Shown here: in pieces, positions 8,439-17,656 of the stretch | Numbering within the stretch: position 1 is the first letter of the stretch | Layout of the letters: the number at the start of each line of letters is the position of its first letter | Source: Streptomyces alboniger | GTDB taxonomy: Bacteria > Actinomycetota > Actinomycetes > Streptomycetales > Streptomycetaceae | DNA: 64,000 nucleotides | NCBI RefSeq assembly: GCF_008704395.1 | Contig: NZ_CP023695.1 | Span: forward strand, 7,874,001 to 7,938,000 | Direction of reading: 5' to 3' | Program-made: the position numbers and the translations under genes | Notes under the pieces: model-generated | Told to the model about the DNA's origin: nothing | Seen by the model: the letters and a program-made list of their open reading frames with translations, nothing else | Databases searched by the model: none

Positions 8439-11400
8439 TCACTCCGGCCCCTTCGGGGACATCTGGCGAAAATGTGACGACGCTTCGTGCTGGGCAAGGC
8501 TCTTGGCCAGGCCCGCGATGCTCTCCGGTCCCAGAAGGCGCCCGGCGGACACCTCCTGGCCGAGACTGCGGCGCAGGCGCTGGCGGAGCTGGGAGGCCAT
8601 GAGGGAGTCGAGCCCGAGATCCCGCAACGACCGCCGCTCGTCAATGGTTGACGTAGGCATGCCCAACAGCGCCGCGGAGTGCTTGAGAAGCGCCTCCGCG
8701 GCGCTTTCACGGTCAGGGGGCAAGGGCGCGACCTCCTCTACGGACGTCTCAGGACCGGCGGTTCGCGCCGTCGCAGGCTCCCGGTCCTGCGCCCGTTCCC
8801 GGGCGGCCGGCGGTGATACGACGGAGTGCAGGAGGCCGGTGAGGAAGTCGCCGCCGATGGGGCCCGCGACCTTCTTGGCCAGGCCGGCGAACGACGTGGC
8901 GCACTGCTCGGTGAGGGCCGAGACGAGGGCGGGCACATGTGCCAGCGGACTGCTCGCCCGGGACGGCCGCGCAAGCCGCCGCAGGTGGATTCCGGAGAAG
9001 CGCGCCAGGACACGTCGGTCCGGTGCGATCAGGCGGACGTCGGCCCGCAGCGAGGCTCCACCGTCCTCGGACCGCAGGTCGGCGAGGCTCCAGAACTCCG
9101 GCTCCAGTTCCGCGAAGAACCGGACGGAGTCGAGGGACACGGGAACGTACGAGATGCCGTCGTCGCCCGACACGGCTCCCGGCCGGGCCGCCAGGAGAGG
9201 CCGCAGGCCGGCCTCCCAGTCGAGGCGGGACAAGGGCTGCGTCAGCCGGACACGGGCCACGGCTTCACCGTCGCGCCGCCACAGGTGCTCCACAGCCCGA
9301 AACGGGTAATCGGAGGCGGAGTCGGAGCCGTAGCCGTGGCGCTGCGCGAGCCGCCGCAGGTCTTGTGCCCCCAGATACTCCCGGCAGCGTGCGAGCACGG
9401 CGTCCAGGGCGTCCGGATCCAGGGAGGCGGCATCGTCGGCCTCGGCCCTGACGATCCGTCCCCTGGCGCAGAAGACGGGCTCGGGGACGCTGTGGAGCGA
9501 GGCCCGCACCGTGACGGTGCGGGCTTCCCCGGTTTGTCCCCGGTGCCTGTCCACGGTCACCTGAAGGGTCGTGTCGTCAGCCGCTTCGAAGGGCACGCGC
9601 ACGTCGCCCAGCTTCACGTCCCGCAGTGCGAACGGCGTGGTGCGGTCGGCCTCTTGCGCGGTTTCCAGCATCGCCGCGAGATGGACGACGGGCGGCACGG
9701 GCGCGCCTTCGGGGAGCGCTGAGCCGCCGCTCCATGACGCGAGGTCGATGTGCCGGACCCGGGAGGCGGCGGGCCGGTCCGTGGCCCGGGAGTCGGCCGA
9801 CTCGCGCCGGAACTGCACCACGTCCCAGGAGTAGGTGGGAAGCGACGGCACATGCCGTGCACCTCCGCCGAACCACCGCGGCCAGTCCACCCGCCCGCCC
9901 AAGGCGAAGATCCGTCCGGCGGCCCGGGCCAGTTCGGTGGGCTCGTCCTGACCCGCGTGCAGTGAGGCCACCGCGACCTCACCGTGGTCGCCGCCCAGCG
10001 TGTCGTTCATGGGGGCCACGACAACCGGATGCGGGCTGACTTCGAGGAAGACGCTCTCCGCGGCGAGGGCCACCCCTCGTACGGTGTCGGCGAACTGCAC
10101 GGGACGGCGCAGATTGTCCATCCAGTAGACGGCCGTCAGCTCCGGGCCCTTGACCTCGCAGCCGTGCACGGTGGAGACCATGCCGGTCGTGCCGGGGACC
10201 GGGGAGAGGCCTGCCAGTTCCCGCAGCAGGTCGTCGCGCAGGGGGTCCATCTGCGACGAGTGCGAGGCCACGTTCACCTTCACCGAGCGGCACAGGACGC
10301 CTCGCTCCTCCCATTCCGCCCGCAGACGTGCGAGGGCCTCGGGATCGCCCGCGAGCACGGTCGTGGTGCGTGAGTTCTCGGCTGCCACGCACACCGCCCC
10401 CTCGTACGCCTCGACGTCCTCCCGGGCCCGGGCGGCCGACAGTTCGACGACGAGCATGGCACCCTGGCCCGCCACGCGCTGCATCAACCGGCTGCGTCGG
10501 CAGATCACCGCGGCCGCGTCGCCCAGTGACAGGGCACCGAACACGTGCGCCGCCGCTACCTCTCCCATGCTGTGCCCGATGCACAGATCCGGTGTCACGC
10601 CGCGTTCGCGCCAAGCGGCGGCGAGCGCCACCTGCACCGCCCACAGGACAGGCTGAACAATGCTCACGTCCTCGGGGAAGGCGGTGTCGTCGGACGTCAG
10701 TCGTTCCAGAACCGACCAGCCGAGTTCCTTGGAAACGGCCCGGTCGCATGCGTCGAGTGCCGTCCGGAAGGCGGGCGAGGAGCGGTACAGGGACCGGGTC
10801 ATGCCCGCCCACTGCGACCCCTGCCCGGAGAAGGCGAACACGAGGCGCTTGTCGCCGGACCGGCCCGCCTCGGCCGTTCCGCCGTCCGCGATCGTCTCGC
10901 CCGCGGCGAGGGCGTGCAGGCGCTGGGCCACGGAGTCGTGGTCGTGGCCCACGACCCAGAGCCGGTGGGGGTGGGCGTCGCGCCGGGTGGCGGCGGCGGC
11001 ACAGATGTCGGCGAGCCGGATACGGCGCCCAGGCCCGGAGGGGCCCAGGTAGGCCGCGTACTTCTCCGCCAGGCGACGGAGGGAGCCGGACGTGCGCGCG
11101 CTGAGCACCAGCAGACAGGGCTCGGCCTCGGTGGCGGAGCGGGGGGTTCCGGGCACGGGCTCGGGGACATGGGCGCCGAGGACCAGATGGGCGTTCGTAC
11201 CGGACAGGCCGAAGGAGCTGACACCGATCAGGGCGCGGGAACCGGCCGGTTCCAGGGGCCGGTTGCGCGTCACCACGCGCACGGGGAAGTCGTCCTGTGC
11301 CGGCAAGGGGTGCGACTCTTCGAGGTGCAGCGACGCCGGTATGACACCGTGGCGCAGCATGAGCACCGACTTGATCAGCCCGGCCATGCCCGCGGCGGCC

Positions 11401-12470
11401 TCGGCGTGCCCGAGGTTGGTCTTGACCGATCCGGTGAGGAGCGGCCGGTCCGCGCGCCGTCCTGGGCCTGCGGCCTCGGCGAGCGCCTGGAGTTCCACGC
11501 CGTCCCCGACGCGTGTTCCTGTGCCGTGCGCCTCGACGTAGTCGAGCTCCGAGGGCTCGACACCGGCACTGCGACAGGCATCGCGCACCATGGCGGCCTG
11601 GCCCTCCACGGACGGGTGGAGCAGAAGCCCGCTGGCCGCACCGTCGTTGGTGGTCGCACTGCCGAGCAGGACCGCGTGGACGGCGTCGCAGTCCCGGAGC
11701 GCGTCGTCCAGTCGCTTGAGCACCACCACGCCCACGCCTTCGCTGCGTACGAATCCGTCAGCGCGAGCGTCGCCGAATCGGCAGCGGCCCTCAGGGGAGA
11801 GCATGTCTCCCTGGGAGTACGCGACGAAGTCGTGCGGAGACAGGATGACGTTGACACCCGCGGCGATGCACAGGTCGCTCTCGCCGGTGAGCAGACTCTG
11901 GCGCGCGGCGTGCACGGCGACCAGCGACGAGGAGCACGCGGTGTCCAGGACGACGCTCGGCCCGCGCAGGTCGAGGGCGTAGGAGACGCGTCCGGCCGTG
12001 ACAGCGCGCAGTCGGCTGCCCACCATGCTGCGGACGTCGGGGTCGTGGCTCCGGGGGTCGGTCTCCGCGTACTCCGATGTCGCCTGTCCGACGAACACGC
12101 CACCGCGACTGCCCGCCAGCTGGGAGGGGCGTATCCCGGCCGACTCCAGGGCTTCCCACACGACGTGCAGCAGCAGGCGCTGCTGCGGATCCATGGTGTG
12201 GGCTTCCACCGGTGAGATGCCAAAGAAGGCCGCGTCGAAGCCAAAGGGATCGACGAGGAATCCGCCGTGCCGGGAGACGGTTCGGCCGCGGGTCATGGGG
12301 GTCGAGTCGTGCCACTCGCTCATGTCGAAGCGGTCGGCAGGGACCGGGGTGACGTTGTCCGCGTTGGCCGTGAGTACGTCCCACAGCTCATCGACGCTTT
12401 CGATCCCCGGCAGCCGGCACCCCATGCCGACTATCGCGATGGGGGGCATGTCCGACGGTTCTGTACGCAC
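8439..12470 (-). CDS. Type I polyketide synthase, single module KS-AT-DH*-ACP
   Basis: A 1,343-residue modular PKS. The KS carries its cysteine in DTACSSSL near residue 180 and the two histidines in VEAHGTGT and NLGHAEA. The AT has GQGSQW and GHSMGE with its serine near 634; VASH near 736 is closer to the YASH motif of methylmalonyl-type ATs than to HAFH of malonyl types, so extender choice is uncertain. Residues from about 920 to 1180 look like a hot-dog dehydratase, but the HxxxGxxxxP signature is not visible (LPEGAPVPPVVHLAAM stands there), so it may be inactive. The ACP serine lies in LGLDSLMAS near the C-terminus. There is no KR, ER or thioesterase. The GTG is chosen because GGAG stands six bases before it; a TTG 12 bp upstream or an ATG 21 bp downstream are alternatives. 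Confidence 0.93.
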   Translation of the reverse strand: MRTEPSDMPPIAIVGMGCRLPGIESVDELWDVLTANADNVTPVPADRFDMSEWHDSTPMTRGRTVSRHGGFLVDPFGFDAAFFGISPVEAHTMDPQQRLLLHVVWEALESAGIRPSQLAGSRGGVFVGQATSEYAETDPRSHDPDVRSMVGSRLRAVTAGRVSYALDLRGPSVVLDTACSSSLVAVHAARQSLLTGESDLCIAAGVNVILSPHDFVAYSQGDMLSPEGRCRFGDARADGFVRSEGVGVVVLKRLDDALRDCDAVHAVLLGSATTNDGAASGLLLHPSVEGQAAMVRDACRSAGVEPSELDYVEAHGTGTRVGDGVELQALAEAAGPGRRADRPLLTGSVKTNLGHAEAAAGMAGLIKSVLMLRHGVIPASLHLEESHPLPAQDDFPVRVVTRNRPLEPAGSRALIGVSSFGLSGTNAHLVLGAHVPEPVPGTPRSATEAEPCLLVLSARTSGSLRRLAEKYAAYLGPSGPGRRIRLADICAAAATRRDAHPHRLWVVGHDHDSVAQRLHALAAGETIADGGTAEAGRSGDKRLVFAFSGQGSQWAGMTRSLYRSSPAFRTALDACDRAVSKELGWSVLERLTSDDTAFPEDVSIVQPVLWAVQVALAAAWRERGVTPDLCIGHSMGEVAAAHVFGALSLGDAAAVICRRSRLMQRVAGQGAMLVVELSAARAREDVEAYEGAVCVAAENSRTTTVLAGDPEALARLRAEWEERGVLCRSVKVNVASHSSQMDPLRDDLLRELAGLSPVPGTTGMVSTVHGCEVKGPELTAVYWMDNLRRPVQFADTVRGVALAAESVFLEVSPHPVVVAPMNDTLGGDHGEVAVASLHAGQDEPTELARAAGRIFALGGRVDWPRWFGGGARHVPSLPTYSWDVVQFRRESADSRATDRPAASRVRHIDLASWSGGSALPEGAPVPPVVHLAAMLETAQEADRTTPFALRDVKLGDVRVPFEAADDTTLQVTVDRHRGQTGEARTVTVRASLHSVPEPVFCARGRIVRAEADDAASLDPDALDAVLARCREYLGAQDLRRLAQRHGYGSDSASDYPFRAVEHLWRRDGEAVARVRLTQPLSRLDWEAGLRPLLAARPGAVSGDDGISYVPVSLDSVRFFAELEPEFWSLADLRSEDGGASLRADVRLIAPDRRVLARFSGIHLRRLARPSRASSPLAHVPALVSALTEQCATSFAGLAKKVAGPIGGDFLTGLLHSVVSPPAARERAQDREPATARTAGPETSVEEVAPLPPDRESAAEALLKHSAALLGMPTSTIDERRSLRDLGLDSLMASQLRQRLRRSLGQEVSAGRLLGPESIAGLAKSLAQHEASSHFRQMSPKGPE

Positions 12471-12651
12471 GCACGACTCCAAGTCTCACGGCACGGGCAG
12501 CGACACAGATGATCGTCATAAACGGGGTCCAAAAATAGACTCACGACTACTTTTCACCCCCGCATCGTCGACTCTTGACGAAGCCTTGGGCCCAGGCAGA
12601 GACGGGCGAACTCTTTATACGTCTTCGCCCGTTATGCACAGTGACAAGAAC

Positions 12652-12684
12652 TTGAACCTGCGTCAAGAATTTTGAACTTGCGTC
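12652..12684. promoter_or_regulatory. Direct repeat TTGAAC-YTGCGTC, 20-bp period
   Basis: Two copies of TTGAACCTGCGTC / TTGAACTTGCGTC stand exactly 20 bp apart (two helical turns) in the 274-bp divergent region between the PKS and LuxR-type genes, 68 to 93 bp before the latter's start. A nearby inverted repeat (ACGGGCGAA at 12602, TTCGCCCGT at 12624) adds symmetry. Both fit activator or repressor binding sites; no family is assigned. Confidence 0.6.
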
Positions 12685-12744
12685 CATCTATGGCCCCATG
12701 TTTATTCTTGATGCATAGTCATGCCGAGAGGTAGGGGGAGGACT

Positions 12745-13773
12745 GTGGATATCGCCCAGATCGTTCCGCTGTTGGGTGATGAGGATCTGGCGGCCTATCA
12801 GTTTCTTGTCACAACCGGCGGATCCACCCTCGAGAAACTGGCGAGGAGTCTGGGCTGGGGTCCGGAACAGACGGAGCGAGTGCTGTCCAGACTCAGAAGG
12901 ATGAAGCTGGCGCGGTCCCGGGCGGAGGGCCGCGACGACTGGATCGCCGTGCACCCGGAAACGGTCAGGCTCCAGTACGCGAAACCTCTTTCGGGCGTCA
13001 TCGACGCGTGGCAGGCGCAGTTGGACGGACTTCGCGAGCAGCTCGACACGCTCTCCGGCCTGTGCGCCGACGGCGTGGAAAGCGGCGGCCCCAGTCCCGT
13101 CGTCACGATCGAGGGCGCGTCCGCCATCCGTACCGCCCTTGAGGACCGCGCGGCACGGTGCACCGAGGAGGTGTTCGCCGTGCAACCCCTGGGGCGGGGA
13201 GCCCCGACTGCCGCCCACAGCGTGCTCGGCCCGGCCTCCGGGCTGGTTCCGCCGACGGTCAGCCTGCGCGTGCTGCTTCCGCACCTGTCCCGTTACGACG
13301 CGGAGGTGCGCGACTGCGTCGAGGAGATCTCGGCGGCGGGGGGCGAGGTCCGGACCACCGCCGCGTCCCTGCCCGCGCTCATCGCCTTCGACCGTTCGGT
13401 CGTGTTCCTGCTGGACGGCGAGGAAGCGGGCAGGGCGCACATGGTGAAGCACGAAGCCTTAGTGGAGTTCATCCTGCACACGGTGGTGAGCGCCTGGGCG
13501 ACCAGCGTCGTCTTCCAGAGGACGGGCGGCAACAACAGAATCCCGGAGTGGCTCACCCAGGAGACGAAGACCGCGATCGTTCAGCTGCTCGCCGCCGGGT
13601 ACAAGGACGAAGTGGTGGCCAGGCGCCTGGGCATCGGTGTGCGGACCTGCCGGAAGTACATCGCCGAGATGTTCGGGGATCTGGGAGCGCAGAGCCGGTT
13701 CCAGGCCGGTTGGATCATTCGCGATCACATGCTCGTGTCCGGCCCCGAAAGGCCCGTGGCGAACACGGCGTGA
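12745..13773 (+). CDS. LuxR-type regulator with N-terminal TrmB-like winged helix
   Basis: A 342-residue helix-turn-helix protein. The N-terminal 70 residues resemble a TrmB/MarR-like winged helix (STLEKLARSLGWGPEQTERVLSRL). A central region of about 180 residues may be a PLD-like sensor fold. The C-terminal 60 residues form a LuxR-type DNA-binding helix-turn-helix (VARRLGIGVRTCRKYIAEMF). Such regulators occur in many Streptomyces biosynthetic clusters. A GTG preceded by GGGGGAGG is chosen; an ATG 24 bp upstream in frame has no ribosome-binding site. It is transcribed away from the PKS gene and ends just before a terminator. It probably activates part of the cluster. Confidence 0.85.
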   Translation: MDIAQIVPLLGDEDLAAYQFLVTTGGSTLEKLARSLGWGPEQTERVLSRLRRMKLARSRAEGRDDWIAVHPETVRLQYAKPLSGVIDAWQAQLDGLREQLDTLSGLCADGVESGGPSPVVTIEGASAIRTALEDRAARCTEEVFAVQPLGRGAPTAAHSVLGPASGLVPPTVSLRVLLPHLSRYDAEVRDCVEEISAAGGEVRTTAASLPALIAFDRSVVFLLDGEEAGRAHMVKHEALVEFILHTVVSAWATSVVFQRTGGNNRIPEWLTQETKTAIVQLLAAGYKDEVVARRLGIGVRTCRKYIAEMFGDLGAQSRFQAGWIIRDHMLVSGPERPVANTA

Positions 13774-13820
13774 CCTGACGGGGCACACCTCGAAGGTCTC
13801 GGCTCAGGGCGGAACGGAAG

Positions 13821-13863
13821 AACGTTGCCGCATCCGTAAGTGACTGACGGGTGCGGCAACGTT
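13821..13863. terminator. Hairpin terminator between convergent genes
   Basis: A 16-bp stem (AACGTTGCCGCATCCG pairing with 13848-13863, one G-T pair) with an 11-base loop stands between the LuxR-type gene and the convergent monooxygenase. Confidence 0.8.
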
Positions 13864-13881
13864 CGGATCAGCGTGCGCGGA

Positions 13882-15480
13882 TCAACGTGTGAGTATCGCG
13901 GTGAGGGCCGTGGTGAGCTCGCGCTCCGGATCGTCCGCCGCCTGCTTGCCGCGCCAGGCCACGACGGCGTCGGGGCGGATCAGCGTGGCACCGGTCGGTT
14001 CGACCCCGTAACGGCCGCACCAGACGTCGTCGCCGTCGACGAAGCGATCACCGAGGCGATGCGCGGCCAGGGTGACGCCGAGTCGGCGGGCGACCTTTTC
14101 GGCGGCCGTGACCCACTCCGGGGCTTCGTACCCGGCAAGGAGCACGAAACCGCGGCCGAACAGATCGTGGGTGGAGAGCGTCCGCGGACCGTCGGTGAGC
14201 ACGACGTGCGGAGCCCGGCCGCCGGGGCGCCCGGTGGGGTGCCACGGATCCTCCTGAAGGCTGCCGTCGTCGTCGGCCTCGGTGCGGACCGCGGTGGAGT
14301 GGCACCGAAAGCCCAGGAACTCCTTGGCCATGGGGATGGGGGCGTTGGGGTCGGCCGGGTTGTAGCTGGCGGGCACGCGGCCTTCGGAGATCTTCGCCAG
14401 TTCGACCTCACGCTCAAGAGTGATGTCGATGAGCGGGCGCCGCTCGATCTCGTACGTGTTCAGCAGGCCGGGCCCGGCCTGCCCGGTGAGCACCAGCGCG
14501 AGCCGCCAGGACAGGTCGTAGGCGTCCTGAATGGCGAGGTTGCCGCCCTGGCCGCCATTGGGCGGGCAGGCGTGCGCGGAGTCACCGGCCAAGAAGACGC
14601 GGCCCTCGCGGAACCGTTCGGCCATTTTGTGGTTGATGGGGAAGAAGCGGGCGTTGACGAAGGTGACGTCGATCTCGGGGTCACCGATGGCGTGACGGAT
14701 CCGCTCCAGGCAGCGGCTCTCGGTGAAGTCCTCCGCTGTCTCTCCCCGTTCGGGGAAGTAATCGACCCACAGGGTGTGCCGCTCGGAGCCGTCCAGGATG
14801 AAGCTGGAACCGCTGCCGGGCATCCCGATCACCTCGACCGCGCCCTTTTCCACGTAACGCGTCAGATCGGCCTCAAAAGTGAGGATGTACATGTGGCCGA
14901 TGACTCCACTGCCTTCGACGGGAATGCCGAGCGCCTCCCGGACCGGGCTCATGTTCCCGTCGGCCGCCACCATGTAGTCCGCCTCGACCACATGCTCACG
15001 CCCGGTGGACACGTCACGCAGTGTCGCGGTGACCTTCTCGTCGTCCTGGACGAAGGAGACCATCTCGGTGCCGAGGCACACCTCCGCGCCGGCCTCCTCG
15101 GCGCTCGTGCGGAGGATCTCCTCGACCTGGGCCTGCGACACCCACGCCAGCGGCGGCACCGAGGAGAGCTCCTGCGGGTCGGGCTGCCCGGCCAGCGGGT
15201 CGAGGTAGCGTCGCTCGGGATCGGCTATGGACGTGCCGTGGCTGATGCGGGGCCACTGGGCGTCCCCGAGGGCGCTGCGGATCCGCTGTGCCACGCCGGG
15301 CAGTGTGTTGAGCAACTCCTGAGAACGCGTGTTGAGCCCCCACGCCTTCGGCAGTGTGGACGTATTCGGCCGACGCTCCACCAGCAGCGGGCGCACACCG
15401 CGTGCGGCAAGGCTCAAAGCGGTGGTGAGCCCGGTGTAGGCGCCTCCGACGATGAGTACGGGAACTCGCGGGACTGACAT
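13882..15480 (-). CDS. FAD-dependent aromatic hydroxylase (PHBH/TetX fold)
   Basis: A 532-residue class A flavoprotein monooxygenase. The FAD-binding Rossmann motif reads VLIVGGAYTGLTTALSL at the N-terminus (GGxxxG rather than strict GxGxxG). The DG segment (VAADGNMSPVREALG) and the second FAD motif (AGDSAHACPPNGGQGGN) are clear, and a thioredoxin-like C-terminal domain of about 150 residues follows, as in phenol and anthracycline hydroxylases. It should hydroxylate an aromatic ring or do a related oxygenation using NAD(P)H and O2. The ATG is preceded by GGAGG at 8 bp. A 31-bp inverted repeat matching those of the Hpg promoter lies about 290 bp upstream, so it is probably a tailoring enzyme of the same cluster. 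Confidence 0.92.
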   Translation of the reverse strand: MSVPRVPVLIVGGAYTGLTTALSLAARGVRPLLVERRPNTSTLPKAWGLNTRSQELLNTLPGVAQRIRSALGDAQWPRISHGTSIADPERRYLDPLAGQPDPQELSSVPPLAWVSQAQVEEILRTSAEEAGAEVCLGTEMVSFVQDDEKVTATLRDVSTGREHVVEADYMVAADGNMSPVREALGIPVEGSGVIGHMYILTFEADLTRYVEKGAVEVIGMPGSGSSFILDGSERHTLWVDYFPERGETAEDFTESRCLERIRHAIGDPEIDVTFVNARFFPINHKMAERFREGRVFLAGDSAHACPPNGGQGGNLAIQDAYDLSWRLALVLTGQAGPGLLNTYEIERRPLIDITLEREVELAKISEGRVPASYNPADPNAPIPMAKEFLGFRCHSTAVRTEADDDGSLQEDPWHPTGRPGGRAPHVVLTDGPRTLSTHDLFGRGFVLLAGYEAPEWVTAAEKVARRLGVTLAAHRLGDRFVDGDDVWCGRYGVEPTGATLIRPDAVVAWRGKQAADDPERELTTALTAILTR

Positions 15481-15766
15481 GGCATCTGCCTCCGTTGCTG
15501 CTGTGTTCAGAGCGGACCGGACCGGACCGGATCGGATCGGCCCGGCTCATTCGCCGGAATTACGCACGCCATCCACGGAGTTCGGCTGCTGAATTCGCGC
15601 ACCATGCGATGCCGGTTAGGTGTACGCCGCGTCGGCAAAGGGCCGTTCCTCTTTGTTCCGGGCTGACTTCAGGCGGCACTGGGAACCCCGTCGAAGAAGG
15701 TTTTCACGTGGCGTGGTTACGCGACCAGCTTGACAATCCGTCGGGCACTCCGGCCACCTTCGGACA

Positions 15767-15797
15767 GTGCAGCAAGTTGTCGGGCACGTTCCTGCAC
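15767..15797. promoter_or_regulatory. 31-bp inverted-repeat operator, site 3
   Basis: GTGCAGCAA, 13 bp, then TTCCTGCAC: the same arms and the same spacer as the two sites near 6.3 kb, with one mismatch in the right arm. It lies upstream of the monooxygenase gene. Its inner sequence differs from the other two, so what is conserved is the arms and the distance between them. Confidence 0.75.
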
Positions 15798-15841
15798 AAC
15801 TGTGCCGCCATGCCTGCCGCGGGTGTTCTTTCTCCGGAGGC

Positions 15842-15857
15842 CCTATTCCGGAATAGG
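15842..15857. repeat. Perfect 16-bp palindrome CCTATTCCGGAATAGG
   Basis: A fully self-complementary 16-mer 45 bp beyond the third 31-bp inverted repeat. It could be a dimer-binding site at the cluster edge. No transcript is clearly linked to it. Confidence 0.5.
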
Positions 15858-16083
15858 TGTGTGATTCGGGCGCCTCACACGGTGCGCCGCTGACGTGGCG
15901 CATGTGAGGGCTCAGACACTGCAAAACCTTGACGTCGTGGTCCGCCAACTCGGCCGCACGCCGGGCATACGGAGCGAGCTGCTGGGTGTCGTACGGGTAA
16001 CCGAGCCAGTCCGATGCCGCGATGGCGCCCACCAGCATCTGGTACGCGCTCCGTTCTGCGACCTCAGTTGACAGGTGACTCAC

Positions 16084-16638
16084 GCTCTGTCTCCGCGGGT
16101 TCCCCCGACGATGTCACTCCCAAAAAGAACAGGCTTCTTCGCGCGTGCTGCGTTCTCAGACAGCTTGGTCACCCCCTCGCAAGGCGCGGGTCCGTCAGCT
16201 CTGCCCGGTCGTCAGCGCCGTCTCGAAATGCTTCGCCACATCGTCGATCACCTCGGTGTGGTGGAACGCGGTGTCATGGACCAGATCAAGGGGGAGCCGC
16301 CCGCGCACGGTCGCCGCCCCGCCGGAGAGACGGAGGGGGATGTCGCGGCACTGCGGTGTCCGTGGCCGCTTGAAGTGTTGTCACCCGCGCTGCCGGTGGC
16401 CTGCCGCTGCGGTCGGGCCATGGGCCTGCCTGCCCACTGCCCTGCGTGGCCGAGGGCATGTGCGGCTGGTCACGCGGGGCGGTGAGATGGCCGCCATAGC
16501 GTCGGGCCGAGCAGCGCAGTGGCTGCTTGGCACCGGTAGCGCAGGGTCAGGCGGGCAGCGGCGCCGGGGAGCCGCTGGCGGCGGAGATGAAGGCGTGTGG
16601 AGGTGGAGCGCTGGGCTCCAGGCGGGGGTGACGTGTAC
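16084..16638. other. Intergenic stretch with a small coding relic
   Basis: No intact gene is seen. On the minus strand a piece ending at a TGA at 16195 reads LPLDLVHDTAFHHTEVIDD and some residues more, with good coding composition but no start. It looks like the C-terminal scrap of a lost gene. The rest shows no homology I recognise. Confidence 0.4.
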
Positions 16639-17532
16639 TCAGGCGAGGCGGGTGCGGATGAGGTCGTGGGTGAGGCGGGTGAAGGCACGTGTGGCGGCGC
16701 TTTGGTAGGCGTCGGTGCGGGTGAGGAAGGCGACGGTGCGGGTGGGCAGGGGCGGGTCGAGGGGGCAGGGTGTGAGGTGCGGGTGGTCGTGGGTGATGGC
16801 GTCGGGGAGCACGGTGGCCAGTGTGGTGCGCTGGACGATCTCGGTGAGGGCCTGGATGGAGTTGGCCTCCACTGCGATGCGCGGACTGACGCCGTGCCGT
16901 TTGAAGTAGGCGTCGATGTGGCCGCGGGTGGCGAAGTCGCCGCTCAGCAAGGCCAGGTGGCGTTCGGTGAGGTCGCCGACAGGCAGGGGGAGTTCGTGCT
17001 CGGCGGAATGGCGGGTGCTGGTGACGAGGGTGAGTGTTTCGGTGAATAGTTCGGTAGCGGTGATGCCGGGCTGGTGAGTGCCGGTAAAGGCGATGCCGAG
17101 GTCGATCTCGTCGGTGAGCAGACCGCTTTCGATGCGGTCCTGGGACATCTCCCGCAAGGTCAGGGCGATGCCGGGATGGCGGGTTCGCAGTTCGGCGGCG
17201 AGCGGGCCGGTGAGGTAGGCGGTGAAGGTGGGGGTGACCGCCAGGCGCAAGTGGCCGCGGGTGAGGTCGTGCACGTCGTGGACGGCGCGTTCGGCGGCGG
17301 CGAGGTCGCGCAGGGCGTGGCGGGCGTGGTGGACGTACGCCGCGCCGGCGTCGGTCAGGCGCACGGTGCGTCCGGTGCGGTCCAGCAGTTGTACGCCCAG
17401 GATCCGCTCCAGCTGCTTGATCTGCTGGGAGAGGGTGGGCTGGGAGACGTGCAGCTCCTCGGCGGCACGGGTGAAGGTGCCGTTCTCGGCGACGGCGAGC
17501 AGGTAGCGCAGGTGACGCAGGTCCGGGGCCAT
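16639..17532 (-). CDS. cynR: LysR-family regulator, CynR-like
   Basis: A 297-residue LysR-type regulator. The N-terminal helix-turn-helix (ENGTFTRAAEELHVSQPTLSQQIKQLE) is canonical, and the C-terminal substrate-binding domain is of normal length. It diverges from the carbonic anhydrase and cyanase genes, the arrangement of the cyn operon, where CynR activates cynTS in response to cyanate. The ATG is chosen at the start of the LysR homology (MAPDLRHLRYLLAVAE); a longer frame would run through the promoter. The gene has an unusually uniform codon bias but is intact. Confidence 0.92.
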   Translation of the reverse strand: MAPDLRHLRYLLAVAENGTFTRAAEELHVSQPTLSQQIKQLERILGVQLLDRTGRTVRLTDAGAAYVHHARHALRDLAAAERAVHDVHDLTRGHLRLAVTPTFTAYLTGPLAAELRTRHPGIALTLREMSQDRIESGLLTDEIDLGIAFTGTHQPGITATELFTETLTLVTSTRHSAEHELPLPVGDLTERHLALLSGDFATRGHIDAYFKRHGVSPRIAVEANSIQALTEIVQRTTLATVLPDAITHDHPHLTPCPLDPPLPTRTVAFLTRTDAYQSAATRAFTRLTHDLIRTRLA

Positions 17533-17539
17533 GAGACCA

Positions 17540-17590
17540 CTATAGATGCAAACTATAGGTCTTATGGGTATCGAGTCTTGGACTCTATAG
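17540..17590. promoter_or_regulatory. CynR-type operator region, three CTATAG sites
   Basis: CTATAG, itself a palindrome, occurs at 17540, 17553 and 17585 in the 124-bp divergent region between cynR and cynT, within a block of lower GC. The first two stand 13 bp apart and resemble a T-N11-A LysR box. They sit where CynR would have to bind to control both directions. Confidence 0.65.
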
Positions 17591-17656
17591 GTAATGGTCA
17601 TGCAGGGTGGATTCCGCCAGCCCGATAAGGGCGGCACCACCGAAAGGGAGTGACCC

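Larger units (their letters stand above)
15616..16083 (-). pseudogene. Possible truncated gene at cluster edge
   Basis: The first 67 residues (MSHLSTEVAERSAYQM... to HMRHVSGA) have the codon bias and composition of a real protein, with a helical segment and ASDWLGYPYDTQQLAPYA. The remaining residues of the frame, about 88, are rich in Cys, Arg and Pro and look non-coding, and they run through the 31-bp operator and the 16-bp palindrome. I do not recognise the family. It reads like the N-terminal stub of a gene cut at the cluster boundary. Confidence 0.3.

Noticed and set aside
15490..15510. TTGCTGCTG near the monooxygenase start as another operator half
   Set aside because: No opposite arm at the right distance; probably chance.
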